Below are positions 38,751 through 48,806 of a stretch of DNA of 64,000 bases, piece by piece. This DNA is from Desmodesmus armatus (lineage: Eukaryota; Chlorophyta; Chlorophyceae; Sphaeropleales; Scenedesmaceae). Positions within the stretch are counted from its first letter, which is position 1. Every line of letters starts with the position of its first letter. The notes below the pieces were generated by a model, which was given only the letters and a program-made list of their open reading frames with translations, did not search any database and was not told where the DNA came from. A program made the position numbers and the translations under genes. The stretch lies in contig VIIQ02000638.1 in NCBI GenBank assembly GCA_007449985.2, positions 182,926 to 246,925 on the forward strand. Direction: 5' to 3'.

Positions 38751-41421
38751 ATGCGGGCAGGCCACACCTTGACCCTGCTGCTTGCAGGCCTCGCACTAAT
38801 TCAATGCAGCATTGCAGCTGATCAGCCTCCTGCTGCCAAGGATGCCCCTAGGGCAGCCCTTCAGGTGAGCCCTTGTCAGCATATGAATCATGAGGCAATG
38901 CTGTGCCTGTAGCCAGCAGGTTATGCGCCAGCAGGTTATGCATAACCTCATATCATAATATTGTGTGCATGCCCTCACATCATATGTTGTGTGTGTACCT
39001 ATGGATATGCCAGCATGAATCAGTGGCGTGTACAGCTATGCCTGCACCACTGCTTGGCAGTGCCGGCAGTGTGTAGATTCACAGACAACATAGGGAGGCA
39101 TTCAAAGAAACACAGCCATAGCAGTTGGAAGACACCATCAGTCAGTCCAGGGTGGGCATTATCATGCACACATGTCAGCAATACCCAGAGTGCGTCGCCT
39201 ACACATGCTTCCGACCTGAGATGGCCACTGGTTAACATGGGCAAGGCATGACACACATGCAACAGACGCAAATCGTGCAGCAACCAGGCAGGTGTGGGTC
39301 GGGCTTCATCCTACATGGCAGAAAGGCAGCAGTTCCACATGGCAGAGCAGTTAATGCTACGCTGTGCTATGCTATGCAGACCAGCAGCAGCTGCAAGTGA
39401 CCTTGCAACCGCGAATACACAGCAGTGCATGTCAGCCCAGAAGGTGTCCATAGGAAATCGACCTGTACATTTGTGGCAGCTTCGTGGTTCAAGCAAGGCT
39501 GGGCCAGTGATATTTTCCCAGTCCACTTGAAGCAGCTGCTTCTGTACCTTGAGTGAACTGGTTGAAAGAAGTTCTCTCAAGGTACAGAAGCAGCTGCTTC
39601 GAGTGGACTGGGAAAGGATGACTGGCCCAGCCTGGCTTGAACTTCAAAGTTGATGAACAACCAGTAAGGAGAGCTCACTGGCTATTGCTGCGCGCTATGC
39701 GGCATAAGCACTCTGAGAACTAGCAGGAGTGCGCCTGCACCCAACAACAATTTGGCTGATGCAGACAGGAGGCAGTGACCAGGTGGAAAAGGATCAGTAG
39801 CACCTACGACATGAAACTCTTACTGGCTTACAGCTGGACAAGCTGTGCGGCACCTGAACATGCAGTCGTTTCTTGTGGGGCCCTGTGCGCAGGGTTTGGT
39901 CAGGGTGCCCGGGGGTGGGCGGAAGGGGCAGGGGGGCAAGGTATATGGTAGATTAGGACCACTAAGCATCGTGTCAGGTGCGGAACTTTCGCAGATTCAT
40001 AGCACCCCCCCCCCCTCCCCCCCCCCCCCCCCCCCCCACACACACACACAGAACGCACTTTTTAAGCCTGTCGTCATGACATGCACTTCATGGTTGTAAC
40101 TCATGTGTTTAACAGACACACACATGCGCGTCTTCCGTGATTTGCACCTGACCCCACATCATGGCAACTGAATGACTCCTACCTGCATGCACACACCTAG
40201 CGGACTAGTATGGCCCTAGAAGCTGTGCGCTCTTTCTTTCTCTCTCTGGCGTGCTGCCGGCGGCCGGCCTCCCCATCGGTGCTTGTCCACATGCATGCAG
40301 GGTACACAGGAGCGACCATCACTGGACAAGGACTTCTACGACGATGCTGGATACGCCCGTTTCGAGATCAAGGCCGAGGGCCCCGTCCCCGACACCCGCG
40401 CAAACTGGCCCACACTCGAGCAGGAGCGCGAGCAACAGATGAACCAGGCCGGCTGGTATGACCCCCGCGTTTCTCGCGGCTGGGAGCCCAAGGCGTCTGA
40501 CGTTGAGGAGAAGAAGCCCGCTCCCGCTGCTGAGTCCGACGCGAAGGAGGTGAGCATAGCGCTTAGGGGCCAAGGGCTGGTCAACACAAGCTCCAGCTCG
40601 CTTTGCTCATTAGTTGCCATGCGCTGCCAGCAGAATCATCTTGCAACAAACACCAAATCAAAGCAGGTGCCAAACAGCTCCGCCAGCCGTTCGCTGAAGC
40701 ATATCAGCCTGTAACAGAGCCTTGGCTGGTTGGCCTACCCTTAGCTACAGTATGAACCACATGGCATGATACGCATGACGTCGAGGAGAAGAAGCCCGCT
40801 CCCGCTGCCGACGCGAAGGAGGTAAGCATAGGCTATGCTGCATAGCGCTTAGGGGCCAAGCCGTGAAGGGCAAGTCTCCACAATGACGAGGGGTTTGATG
40901 CTGCTTTGTCGCCATCATAAGCATACCACATGTGAATGGGTAATCCTGTGTGTGTATATTGATAGTCAACACGAGCTCCAGCGCGTATAGTTTCCATGCG
41001 CTGCCAGCAGGATCATATTGCGGCAAACATCAATATTAACCCAGGTGCAAAACAGCGCCACCAGACATTTGCTGGAGCCTTTCAGCCTGTAACAGACCCT
41101 TAGCTGGCAGGCCTACCCTGAGCTACAGTATGAACTGCATGCATTGTGTGCATTTACCTGCAGATCACACCAATCGACCAGCAGTTCTACGAGGAAGGAG
41201 GGTACGTCAAGTTTGAGCACAAGTCAGAGGCAGACAAGCCCTCCAGCGACCCTAAGGCCACAGCAGCTCTGCCTAGCCTGGAGGAGCAGCGGGAGGAGCA
41301 TTACAACAAGCAGGGCTGGTACGACCCCCGTTACTCCAGGCGCTGGGAGGCCATCAAGTCCATGAAGCACGGCAAGCAGCCAAGTGTCTCTTTGCAGGTT
41401 GAACAGAAGGTGTCCGCTTGA
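38751..41421 (+). CDS. Secreted protein with two copies of a QxGWYDPRxSRxWE module, unknown family
   Basis: Three exons, 38751-38864, 40301-40549 and 41164-41421, all phase 0, encode 206 residues. Exon 1 encodes a classic signal peptide (basic start, then LTLLLAGLALI, cleavage after CSIA) and a short Pro/Ala linker. Exons 2 and 3 each encode one repeat: FY(D/E)(D/E)xGY(A/V)(R/K)FExK near the start, an acidic/Pro spacer, then W/LPxLE(Q/E), (N/K)QxGWYDPRxSRxWE. Each repeat is about 70 residues, highly charged and without cysteines, which is unusual for an extracellular domain. Exon 2 ends with a Lys/Pro/Ala tail. The one-repeat-per-exon layout with symmetric phase-0 introns indicates exon duplication. 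I do not recognise the family. Cell wall, ER or lumenal roles are all possible. Confidence 0.82.
39486..39642 (+). repeat. Long near-perfect hairpin in intron 1 of the secreted-repeat gene
   Basis: Arms at about 39487-39553 and 39576-39642 are inverted copies (core GAAGCAGCTGCTTCTGTACC and its complement; also CTGGGCCAG and CCCAGTCCAC) with roughly 85-90% pairing over 66 bases. The 22-base loop can itself pair at its GAAC/GTTC ends. The hairpin lies on the sense strand of an intron. It could be a foldback transposable element or a small-RNA precursor; no flanking target duplication was identified. Confidence 0.8.
40005..40051 (+). repeat. Poly(C) tract followed by a CA repeat
   Basis: Roughly 30 C interrupted by two T, then seven CA units, inside intron 1 of the secreted-repeat gene. 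Similar poly(C) runs are scattered through the window (near 3103, 3805, 14242 and 17769). Confidence 0.85.
40498..41163 (+). repeat. Tandem duplication of exon 2 tail plus intron in the secreted-repeat gene
   Basis: The exon 2 end encoding DVEEKKPAPAA plus its donor and the following intron (40498-40777) reappears at 40778-41163: the exon tail at 40778-40822, then intron text with GCGCTTAGGGGCCAAG, TGCGCTGCCAGCAG and CAGCCTGTAACAGA in the same order. The second exon tail has no acceptor in a compatible phase, so it is probably now intronic. Confidence 0.8.
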
Positions 41422-42344
41422 ACTAGGGTCTGGACGATCCTAAATCATCTGGCATGACGTCATGTCATGACGTCATGGCAGCGGCAGCGGTAGAATGCAT
41501 GCGGTAAACATGGCAGCCGTTTGTGCAGGGTGCTGTTTGAGGAAGGAGGGACGCGTGCGCAGAACAACAAATATTCGTCCACTGCTGTGGTACAGGCCAT
41601 GGACCTGACTGTAGCAGATTGTGCAACACTGGTGCTCTGTTGCACCTGAGAAAAACTACTCACATGCAGCCAGCATTGATCGCTGGTAGCATTGTGTTGT
41701 TTATGCTTACATCTGTATCACAATATTACTGGGTGAATTCAGATGCCAGTGCAAGCAGCAGGGGCCAGCACTGATCGCGGGCGCCTCATGTTCTATGCGC
41801 TGCATGAATTCCTGAGCTTGGCTTGGCATACAAAGTTGGGGGTCAAAGTATACTGCTGTTGAGTGGCAGATGGTATTGTCCTGTTCGAGCCTTTGACCTC
41901 ATGACATAATTGTATGTTGGCACCTCTGAAATATTGAGGCAGCCCTGGGTGGTATCCACTGACAATCAGTCATCACACAACACCCCATCTTCATGATGGT
42001 TGCGGACTGAGCAGGAGCAGCAGCAGCCACTGGCAGTATGGATGCATGTGATGTTACACTGCCACTCTGTGCCGTAGACAGCCTCAGGCTGCCCTGTGCA
42101 TGACCCTGACAATGTGCGGTCAACACAAACAGACAGCAGCTGCTCTCTATCGAGAATGGCTAAATGCACCCTTGACATACAATGCACTTGTGCATGGCAG
42201 TGGTGCCAGAATAGCAGCTCCATGCACATACGTGTATTCCAGTAAGACACGAACACGGCAGCAATGACTCACAAGAACGCCCGTAAGGTCATCAACTCAC
42301 AACCACATGTGTGCGACTAGGGCTGCACACAGCATCGCTAATAG
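41422..42344. other. Intergenic region with paired CRE-like palindromes
   Basis: Contains the 3' UTR of the secreted-repeat gene. Two TGACGTCA palindromes lie at 41455-41462 and 41468-41475, 34 bases after the stop codon. The rest up to the LINE fragment has no recognisable gene; in particular, no N-terminal reverse transcriptase or endonuclease sequence precedes the fragment. Confidence 0.5.
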
Positions 42345-42365
42345 TCAAAGCACCAGAAAGAGCCA

Positions 42366-43784
42366 GTGCTGAGTGGACTTAAGGTGCCTGACGTGATGTA
42401 TGCTGACGACGTGGGGTTGCTCAGCTTCGAGGCCTGCGAGATACAGCAGATCGTGGATGTGCTTGATGTCTTCTGCACATTGTTTGATATGGAGGTGAAC
42501 CTTGCGCCGCACAAGACTTGTGTCGTGTGTTTCCGCCCGCAACACTTGAGGGTGCCTGCAGGGTTTCGCCTTGTGTTTCGGGGCCGTGAAATTGCGCTGC
42601 AATCAGAGTACGTGTATCTGGGCGTGCGTGTGCATGCCACTCGGGGGCTTCTGGGGGCGTCGGACGCGCTGGCAGTTTCCGGCAGCAAAGCCATGCATGC
42701 CATGCTGACGCGCTGTCGTCGGGCTTGCCTCACCCAGTTTGACATCAAGTGCAGAATGTTTGATATTTTGGTCGAGCCTGTGTTGTCATATGCGTCGCAT
42801 ATCTGGGGCCCGGCAATGTTTGTGAAGCGCCTGCACTCCGCACCGTACGACACACAAGCCGAGAGTGTGCACACCTCGTTCCTGAGGATCATGACAGGAT
42901 CCATCAAAGGGGTTGCCAAGGATGTATTATACCGGGACCTGCACCGCATTCCCGTCATGTACCACTGGGTAGTCCTGGCTGCGCGGTGGTGGACCAAGCT
43001 GTCGGATTCGCGTGATGAGGAGCCCAGGTCACTGGCCAGTTGTGTGTGGCGCGAGGACGTTATGTTGGCCTTGGATGGCTGTCAGCGTTGCTGGTCGTAT
43101 GGTGTGTTGCACACTATGTCTGGCTTGCAGCTCCTTGATAGTAGCTGGCGGCAGCAGCCTTTGGAGTGGGTGTTGCAGCAGCGGTGGCAGGAGTCAGCTG
43201 TGCAGGCTGCCTTGGCTGGCCTGTTCCGTGATAGGTGGCAGGGTCTTACAGAAGGCAGCCCTCGCACTGCACCGTCTGCCGGCATTCACAGGCTTACACA
43301 CCATGCATGGGTATACCCTCTTGACCCTGGCTTTGATCCTTTCTCTAGAGACCATGCAGCCCCGCATATGAAGTTGTGCTTGTCTTTCAACTTGGCACAA
43401 AACCTGGCGCAGTTGCGTGTTGGCTCTGCACATCTTGAAATTGAGCAGGGTCGCAAGCGTAGGGAGTCTGTCCCAAGGGCGGATCGCATCTGTCGTTTGT
43501 GCTCTGGTCAGGACGCTTCGCTGGCCAACCGCGCTGCTGTGCTGGCCCGTACTGGCACCAGCAACAATGTTGAAGATCTAAAGCACTTCATTCTTGAATG
43601 TCCCGTGTATGATGATCTGCGCACCGCCTGCCCAGCCTTTGCTGACCCGGCTTCAGTCCAGTTGGGTGACCAAGATTGTGTTGCTACTGTGTTTCAACAT
43701 GCCGAACAGTCGGCCCTGGCACACACTTTGTACAAAATGAAAGTGCGCAGAGCACGCTTGCTTGGCCTTACTATGGGTATTTGA
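42366..43784 (+). mobile_element. 5'-truncated non-LTR (LINE) retrotransposon, reverse transcriptase C-terminal half
   Basis: An uninterrupted frame of about 470 codons begins at the catalytic MYADDVGLLS motif of a reverse transcriptase palm and continues through the thumb/connection region typical of LINE ORF2 (YLGVRVH, SYASHIWGP) to a C-terminal zinc-knuckle-like C-x2-C ... H-x4-C block (CRLC, HFILEC). Everything upstream of the YADD motif, including fingers and endonuclease, is absent, and an in-frame TAG lies at 42342-42344. This is the usual 5' truncation of target-primed reverse transcription. The absence of internal stops suggests a young insertion. Its 3' UTR continues past 43784, perhaps to the AGCAC run near 44113-44140. 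The start given is the first start-like codon of the surviving frame, not a real initiation site. Confidence 0.9.
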
Positions 43785-44411
43785 CTGACTTTGTTCTGTT
43801 TCTTGTGTCCACACTGGTATAGTTGCCTGCCCTCATCTCTGCACACAATAGGTTCCTAGCATGGCTGGCACTTGCTGCAATTCTGGTGGTTCTGCCTTCT
43901 TTGGTCAACCCGGTGTAGGTGGTGCAAACCACCGCAGGGGAGACAACTTATGAGGTTCACCTGGCTCGATCCTGGTGGGCAATGCCATTGTTGTTTGGCG
44001 AAAATGTCCATGTAACATACTCCCCCAGAAAATCTGTTGGCAGATGGTGCTACTGAAGGACTGCTGTTGGTCTGGATGTTGGACTGGGACCCTAAAGCCT
44101 CTTCGCAAGAGCCCACAGCAGCACAGCACAGCACAGCACATTGCACACTTGTGCTACTTGTTTACTGAGTGCACAACATAAGTGTATCCACACAAATAAC
44201 CACAAGCGAATGTACACGTGTACGGTTGTCAACACACCGGCATGAGGCAGCAGAAAATCACAAGGTGGCCACCAGTGCATGAACTGCATCTGTAGCAAGC
44301 AGCTTCTGACGCAACAAGTAGCTGCCGGCTGACTGCACCCTGGGCTAACTGCTATTGCTGTTCATAGCACCGCCACGTCACCCTACCATCGCATCAACTG
44401 TCTTGAGCCAT
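43785..44411. other. LINE 3' region and 3' flank of the UAH gene
   Basis: About 630 bases without coding potential. An (AGCAC) run at 44113-44140 may be the LINE tail or a plain microsatellite, since the same pentamer repeat occurs elsewhere (for example near 784, 3298 and 23205). The minus-strand UAH gene ends at 44412, so its 3' UTR also lies here. Confidence 0.5.
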
Positions 44412-47400
44412 TCACAACTCGTCCCTACCAGATGCATCACCCTCACCCTCACCCCACGACCCCTCCGACAGTTGAGCCATTGTCAGTGCCAGCACAGAAA
44501 CCCCATTCCCTATGTCCTTCTCACTCGAAAACTCGTCTGGCCGATGACTAAACCCTCCCTTGCAAGGGATGAATATCATGCCGGTGGGTGCTATGCGAGC
44601 CATGAACAGGGAGTCATGGTAAGCCCTGCTGACCATCTTCTTGGTACTAAGACCAAGCTCCTTGGCAGATGCTGCAATGGCTGCTTGAATGCGGTCGTCA
44701 CAGGTGGCAGGGGGGTCTTGGTTGATCATTTGGGTCTCCAACCGGACCTTGCGCTTCTTGGAGATTGCCTTTGCAGATTCCAGGATGGAGGAGACAACAC
44801 CATCACGCCTTGCACCGTCAATGTCCCTGACGTCTGCAGCAGCAGAAAATACAAATTGCAATGCATTTGGTGTGGATTGCAGGGGCAGGAACTTGGGACT
44901 TGAGCTTTGGGCACTTTCAGTGCTGCGCAGCATCATGCACAGCACACAAACATGCATGCAGCACCTGGTGATGAGGTACTGCAGGCCGTCGCCGCACATA
45001 CTGCCATCACTGATGTTGAGACACGGGTCACTACTCTGTGGCTTCGCGATGTAAGGGTGTTTGCCGCAAGCAGGTCACGTCAGACCATTCTAGATACTAC
45101 CCGACGCTCAATGCGTGGCAGCAGAACAGTGAGGTGTCTCTTGCAAGATCCACAGCAGACAGCCTGCACCTTGAGCCTGGCGCTACAGGCCCCAAAGTCA
45201 GCGACACCCACCTATGCCCAGTCTCGCCTCCCTGGGCACACTGTTGACTGCATTCGGTGACACCTCAAAGATGCCTGTGGTCCCCACTGTGTCCTCGGCT
45301 CCTGTGGCCAACGTGTGCTCCTCAACTGCGAGAGCCAACTCAGCTCCTGCAAGACCTGCGTCATTCCTGTAGAGGAAGGCAAGAGTGCAGCAAGTCAACA
45401 AGAAGGTTGACACACACCGTGTGGGGCAGTGCATCAGGCTTTGCACCCCTGGCAATGCAGTGAATCCCGTTGTTGGTGTGTGGTGATGCGCGTTGCATGC
45501 TGCTAGGCTGCTGTGTTGCTGTGTTGCGGTCAGAGAATCCCACAGCAGCATGCTCACATGCGGTGATGCACTGGGTGCTGGTTGGTTGCCTCAATGCCTG
45601 TCCTTTGGATGCAGGGGACATGGTTCGAACCATGGATACTCGCAACGTTGGCAGAACTTGTCCGTACACACGTTACGTATGTGTGCGCACTCAGATAGTA
45701 GTATGCAAGCACTGCAATAGGACGACGCCAGTATGTAGCACATGAACTCAACACCCCTGCCCTGTCTCAACACCCTGCCTCTGTGACACACCTGAGAGGC
45801 ATCAGCTGTGCTCCTGCATGACCTCCATCACCGGAGAACTTCACCTCCAAAGCTGCTGGTGCCGCTATCGCCGTCACAATGCCAATGTCCGTCTCCTCCT
45901 GCAGGCACATAGCAGGCCACTCAATCAACAACCAGTGCCACTAGATACTAAAGTTCATCCAACGTAAGCATCAGCACGGGTTGGGTGCTGCCGCAGTAAG
46001 GAACATGAAGCAGCACGCTGCAAACGGACGGCAGGAAAGAAAACAACATGAGCTCAGGGCTCAGAGTCAAGCACTCAGGTACAGCAGCACCTGACAGGAG
46101 CACAAAAGGCTTTGAAGAAAGTGACCGCACCGGGCCCAAACAGGGCACACCATGTGCTTGGAAACTCAGCAAGCTGGGTACTGCATCTACAAGCTGCCTT
46201 GCGCAGCTGAAACCACCAATGTGTGACACCACACTACAGCTGCAGTGACAGCCGTTGTGCAGGACACCCACACCACAGCCAGGGCTAACCTGTTCCAGCA
46301 GAGGCCCTTGCTCAATGTGCAGCTCCACAAAGAAGTCAACAGAGCCGTCAGGGGTTTTGGTAGCTTCCAGCATGTGCTCATGGCTGCCGGCTGCTGACCC
46401 CCCGTAGCCTGCTGCTACTGCAGCCTGCAGCAGCAACAGCAAATTCATTTTTATCAACAGCAAAGACAAGAAAGCCACAGGCACATGTTGCATCACGCAG
46501 GCAGTGGCATGTAGTAAGGTGGGAAGGCTTGTGTGATCTTATCCGGCTAAGCAGAGACCACTACAGTCCAACAGCAAACACATATTGCAGCGGCTAGCCC
46601 CTATGGGTGTGCATGTCAGTCCTAAGTTGAGGGGCTGCGTGTGGACACAAGGCATCAGCAGTCACCAGGCGTTCCCCAGGTAGGAACGCCAAGCCCCAGC
46701 CTGTGCGGTAAGCCGTGCTCATCAGGGTACACAGTACAGAGACAATATCAAAGCCTCACCTCCCTGAAGTTTGTGCCATTCTCGTCCAGCTTGACATCCA
46801 ACACATCAGCAGTAAGGGCACCCGCCATGGCCCTGCTACCTACACAGCTGAGCTTGAAGCGAGTGGGCTCCTCGCTGGTGAACATCATGACCTCCAGGCT
46901 GCGCTTTGGCTGGAAGCCCTGTGGGAAAGGCAAGCACAAGGGACCAGGTAGCTGCAGGTGACTGTGATGGTGTGTGACTGGTACAGCAAAGCTGAACAGC
47001 ACACAAGGCGGCCCGATGGCTGTGTAGGTATGGTAGTGGGATGCTATTGCATTTGACGGCTGGCTTGGTGGGTGGTTTGAATTGCCCTCTGTGACCCGAG
47101 AGACGTGGGTACCACAAGTTATAGGCCCTGTGGGCACCCTGAGGAGCCCTTGGCTTGCTGGCTAGTGCCAAGGTTGGGACTATGTCCCCAACACCTGTAG
47201 TGTACCTGTACTGTACTGTAGTGCTGCATGCAGATTCAAGGCAACACCCTACAGCACAGTCGCAGCTGTGGCCGCTGCAACAGATGGTTCCTTGGGGAAA
47301 GAAGCATGGCTCTCAGCCACATGCATGGAAGGCCAAACACGGGTTTGCCTCAAGCCGCATAGCTCCCTTTCGGATATTAATCATTCCTCCTCCCCAAAAG

Positions 47401-48401
47401 ACTGCCTCACCGCACGCTTGAGGGCTGCCAGTGCCTCGATGGCCCCTATGACACCCAGGGTCCCGTCGTACATGCCAGCCAGTGGGATCGCATCACAGTG
47501 TGACCCGGTCAGCACGGACCCTAGGGCAGGGTCGGATCCCTCCCAGCGCCCAAAGATGTTGCCCATGGGGTCTTCCCTGCAGCATTGTAACAGCGCAATG
47601 CGTTCTTGCAACCAAGAAGGGATGTCTCTACCCTGTGAACTGTGGATGTAAAGTGCCAAGTGAAGGAGGCTGCTGCTGTGCAACATGCTAGCCGATGCTT
47701 GTGCCGGCAGACATGTCAAGCAACAGCTGCCAAGGCTGTGAATGCTGTGGAGCACCGCATGCTGCATGGTGTTCCTGGCTCTCAAATCCTGTATGCGAGG
47801 TGCCTTTTGAGTTGTGCAGCCGCAGCTTACCTCACAGTGAGCCCAACATCAGACACGAGACCCTTCACATATCTGCAGAACATGGGCCCATGACAGTTGC
47901 ACAGCAGTTCAAGCGCCGCTCCTAACATGTGTGTGCCAGCATTACAGGGTCTTGCCTGTGAGGACAGAGAGAGCGCTGCTGCATGCAACACCACAGCTCA
48001 TGTTTGATGTGGTGCTAACTGCCACTGCTGCTACAGCTGGTGCTGTTGTGCGCGACTTACAGTCACTGCCAAGCACATACACAACACAGCAGTAGTGAGC
48101 AGGGCTGACCAAGGATCACACCAGTCACCTTCTGGCCTCCAAGTCAGCATCCGTGAACAAAATTCGGGTCACTGCTGGGAAGGGGTCATCACTGAATGCT
48201 GCAAGCTCTGTCAACTGCAGAAACGCCCTCTTGCAGGTCAGAAAGCTGCACAATGGTGCAGCAAGGGTCCTGGTTCAGGTGGGTGTGTTGCTGTACCTGC
48301 TGCACCACTTTGCCAGCCTGGACATCCAATTTGGCGCTGTGACAGGCTGTCAGGAGTGATAACAACGCCAAGAAACGACTGATTTGTCTGTGATACATCA
48401 T
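44412..48401 (-). CDS. UAH: Ureidoglycolate amidohydrolase (UAH), predicted ER-resident
   Basis: UAH hydrolyses S-ureidoglycolate to glyoxylate, ammonia and CO2 in the last step of purine-ureide breakdown. Nine exons: 48297-48401, 48129-48214, 47831-47872, 47411-47576, 46760-46918, 46290-46424, 45792-45898, 45212-45366, 44412-44833; 458 residues, close to plant UAH. Residues 1-22 form a signal peptide (FLALLSLLTACHS core). M20-family metal and substrate motifs follow: GSHCDAIP, TSEEPTRF, LHIEQGP, GDGGHAGAQLMP, RDIDGARR, SRAYHDSLFMA and the C-terminal IFIPCKGGFSHRPDE. The IFIPC and DIDGARR text fits UAH rather than allantoate amidohydrolase. The protein ends in GRDEL, an ER-retrieval-type tetrapeptide, agreeing with the signal peptide and with ER location of plant UAH. 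Intron 4 (46919-47410) carries a SINE-like repeat. Confidence 0.95.
47092..47221 (+). repeat. SINE-like dispersed repeat with GTACT tail, copy 2
   Basis: Same orientation and order of blocks as 28971-29098 (GAGAGAC, GGGTACC, TAGGCCCT, GGCACCCTGAGGAGCC, TGCTGGCTAGTGCC, TGTCCCCAA), ending in a shorter CTGTACTGTACTGTA tail. It lies antisense within intron 4 of the UAH gene. Confidence 0.7.
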
Positions 48402-48806
48402 GCAGATGGTGTAACGGGGACTGGCTGGGAGGGTTGTGTTTGTCACTGCCTGTTGCCAAGCTGGAGAATTCGTGATCGGCGTGGCTGGCCCACCGATGAA
48501 GCAACACAATGCAGCTCGAATAATATGACAGACACAACGCCAATGTACGCTGGAAGTTGTAGCAATCACGTGATCTGGCACACTTTGACCAAAAGTCCTA
48601 ACTTGCTAGAACTTCGTTAACCTTAATCAGAGAACACGATTCGGCCTTGTACACGTCAGCTTTGTACATGTCAGCCCGAAGGCTTGCGGGTTGAACCAAG
48701 CCTTTGAACAGCCTGTCAGCCGACAGCCTGTCTTGACACCAGCCTGTGCCCAGTGCCAGCGCACTGTTAAAGCTCAACAGCTGGAGGTTCCAAGACCCTG
48801 AACCAG
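48402..48806. promoter_or_regulatory. UAH promoter and 3' flank of the transporter gene
   Basis: 405 bases between two minus-strand genes. It must hold the UAH promoter and the transporter 3' UTR. Short direct duplications such as TACACGTCAGC / TACATGTCAGC near 48650-48675 are visible. No gene or clear TATA box was seen. Confidence 0.4.

Noticed and set aside
44412..48401. Allantoate amidohydrolase or N-carbamoyl-amino-acid hydrolase instead of UAH
   Set aside because: All share the M20 fold, but IFIPCKGGFSHRPDE, RDIDGARR and the AFSDDPFPAVTRILFT start match ureidoglycolate amidohydrolase better.
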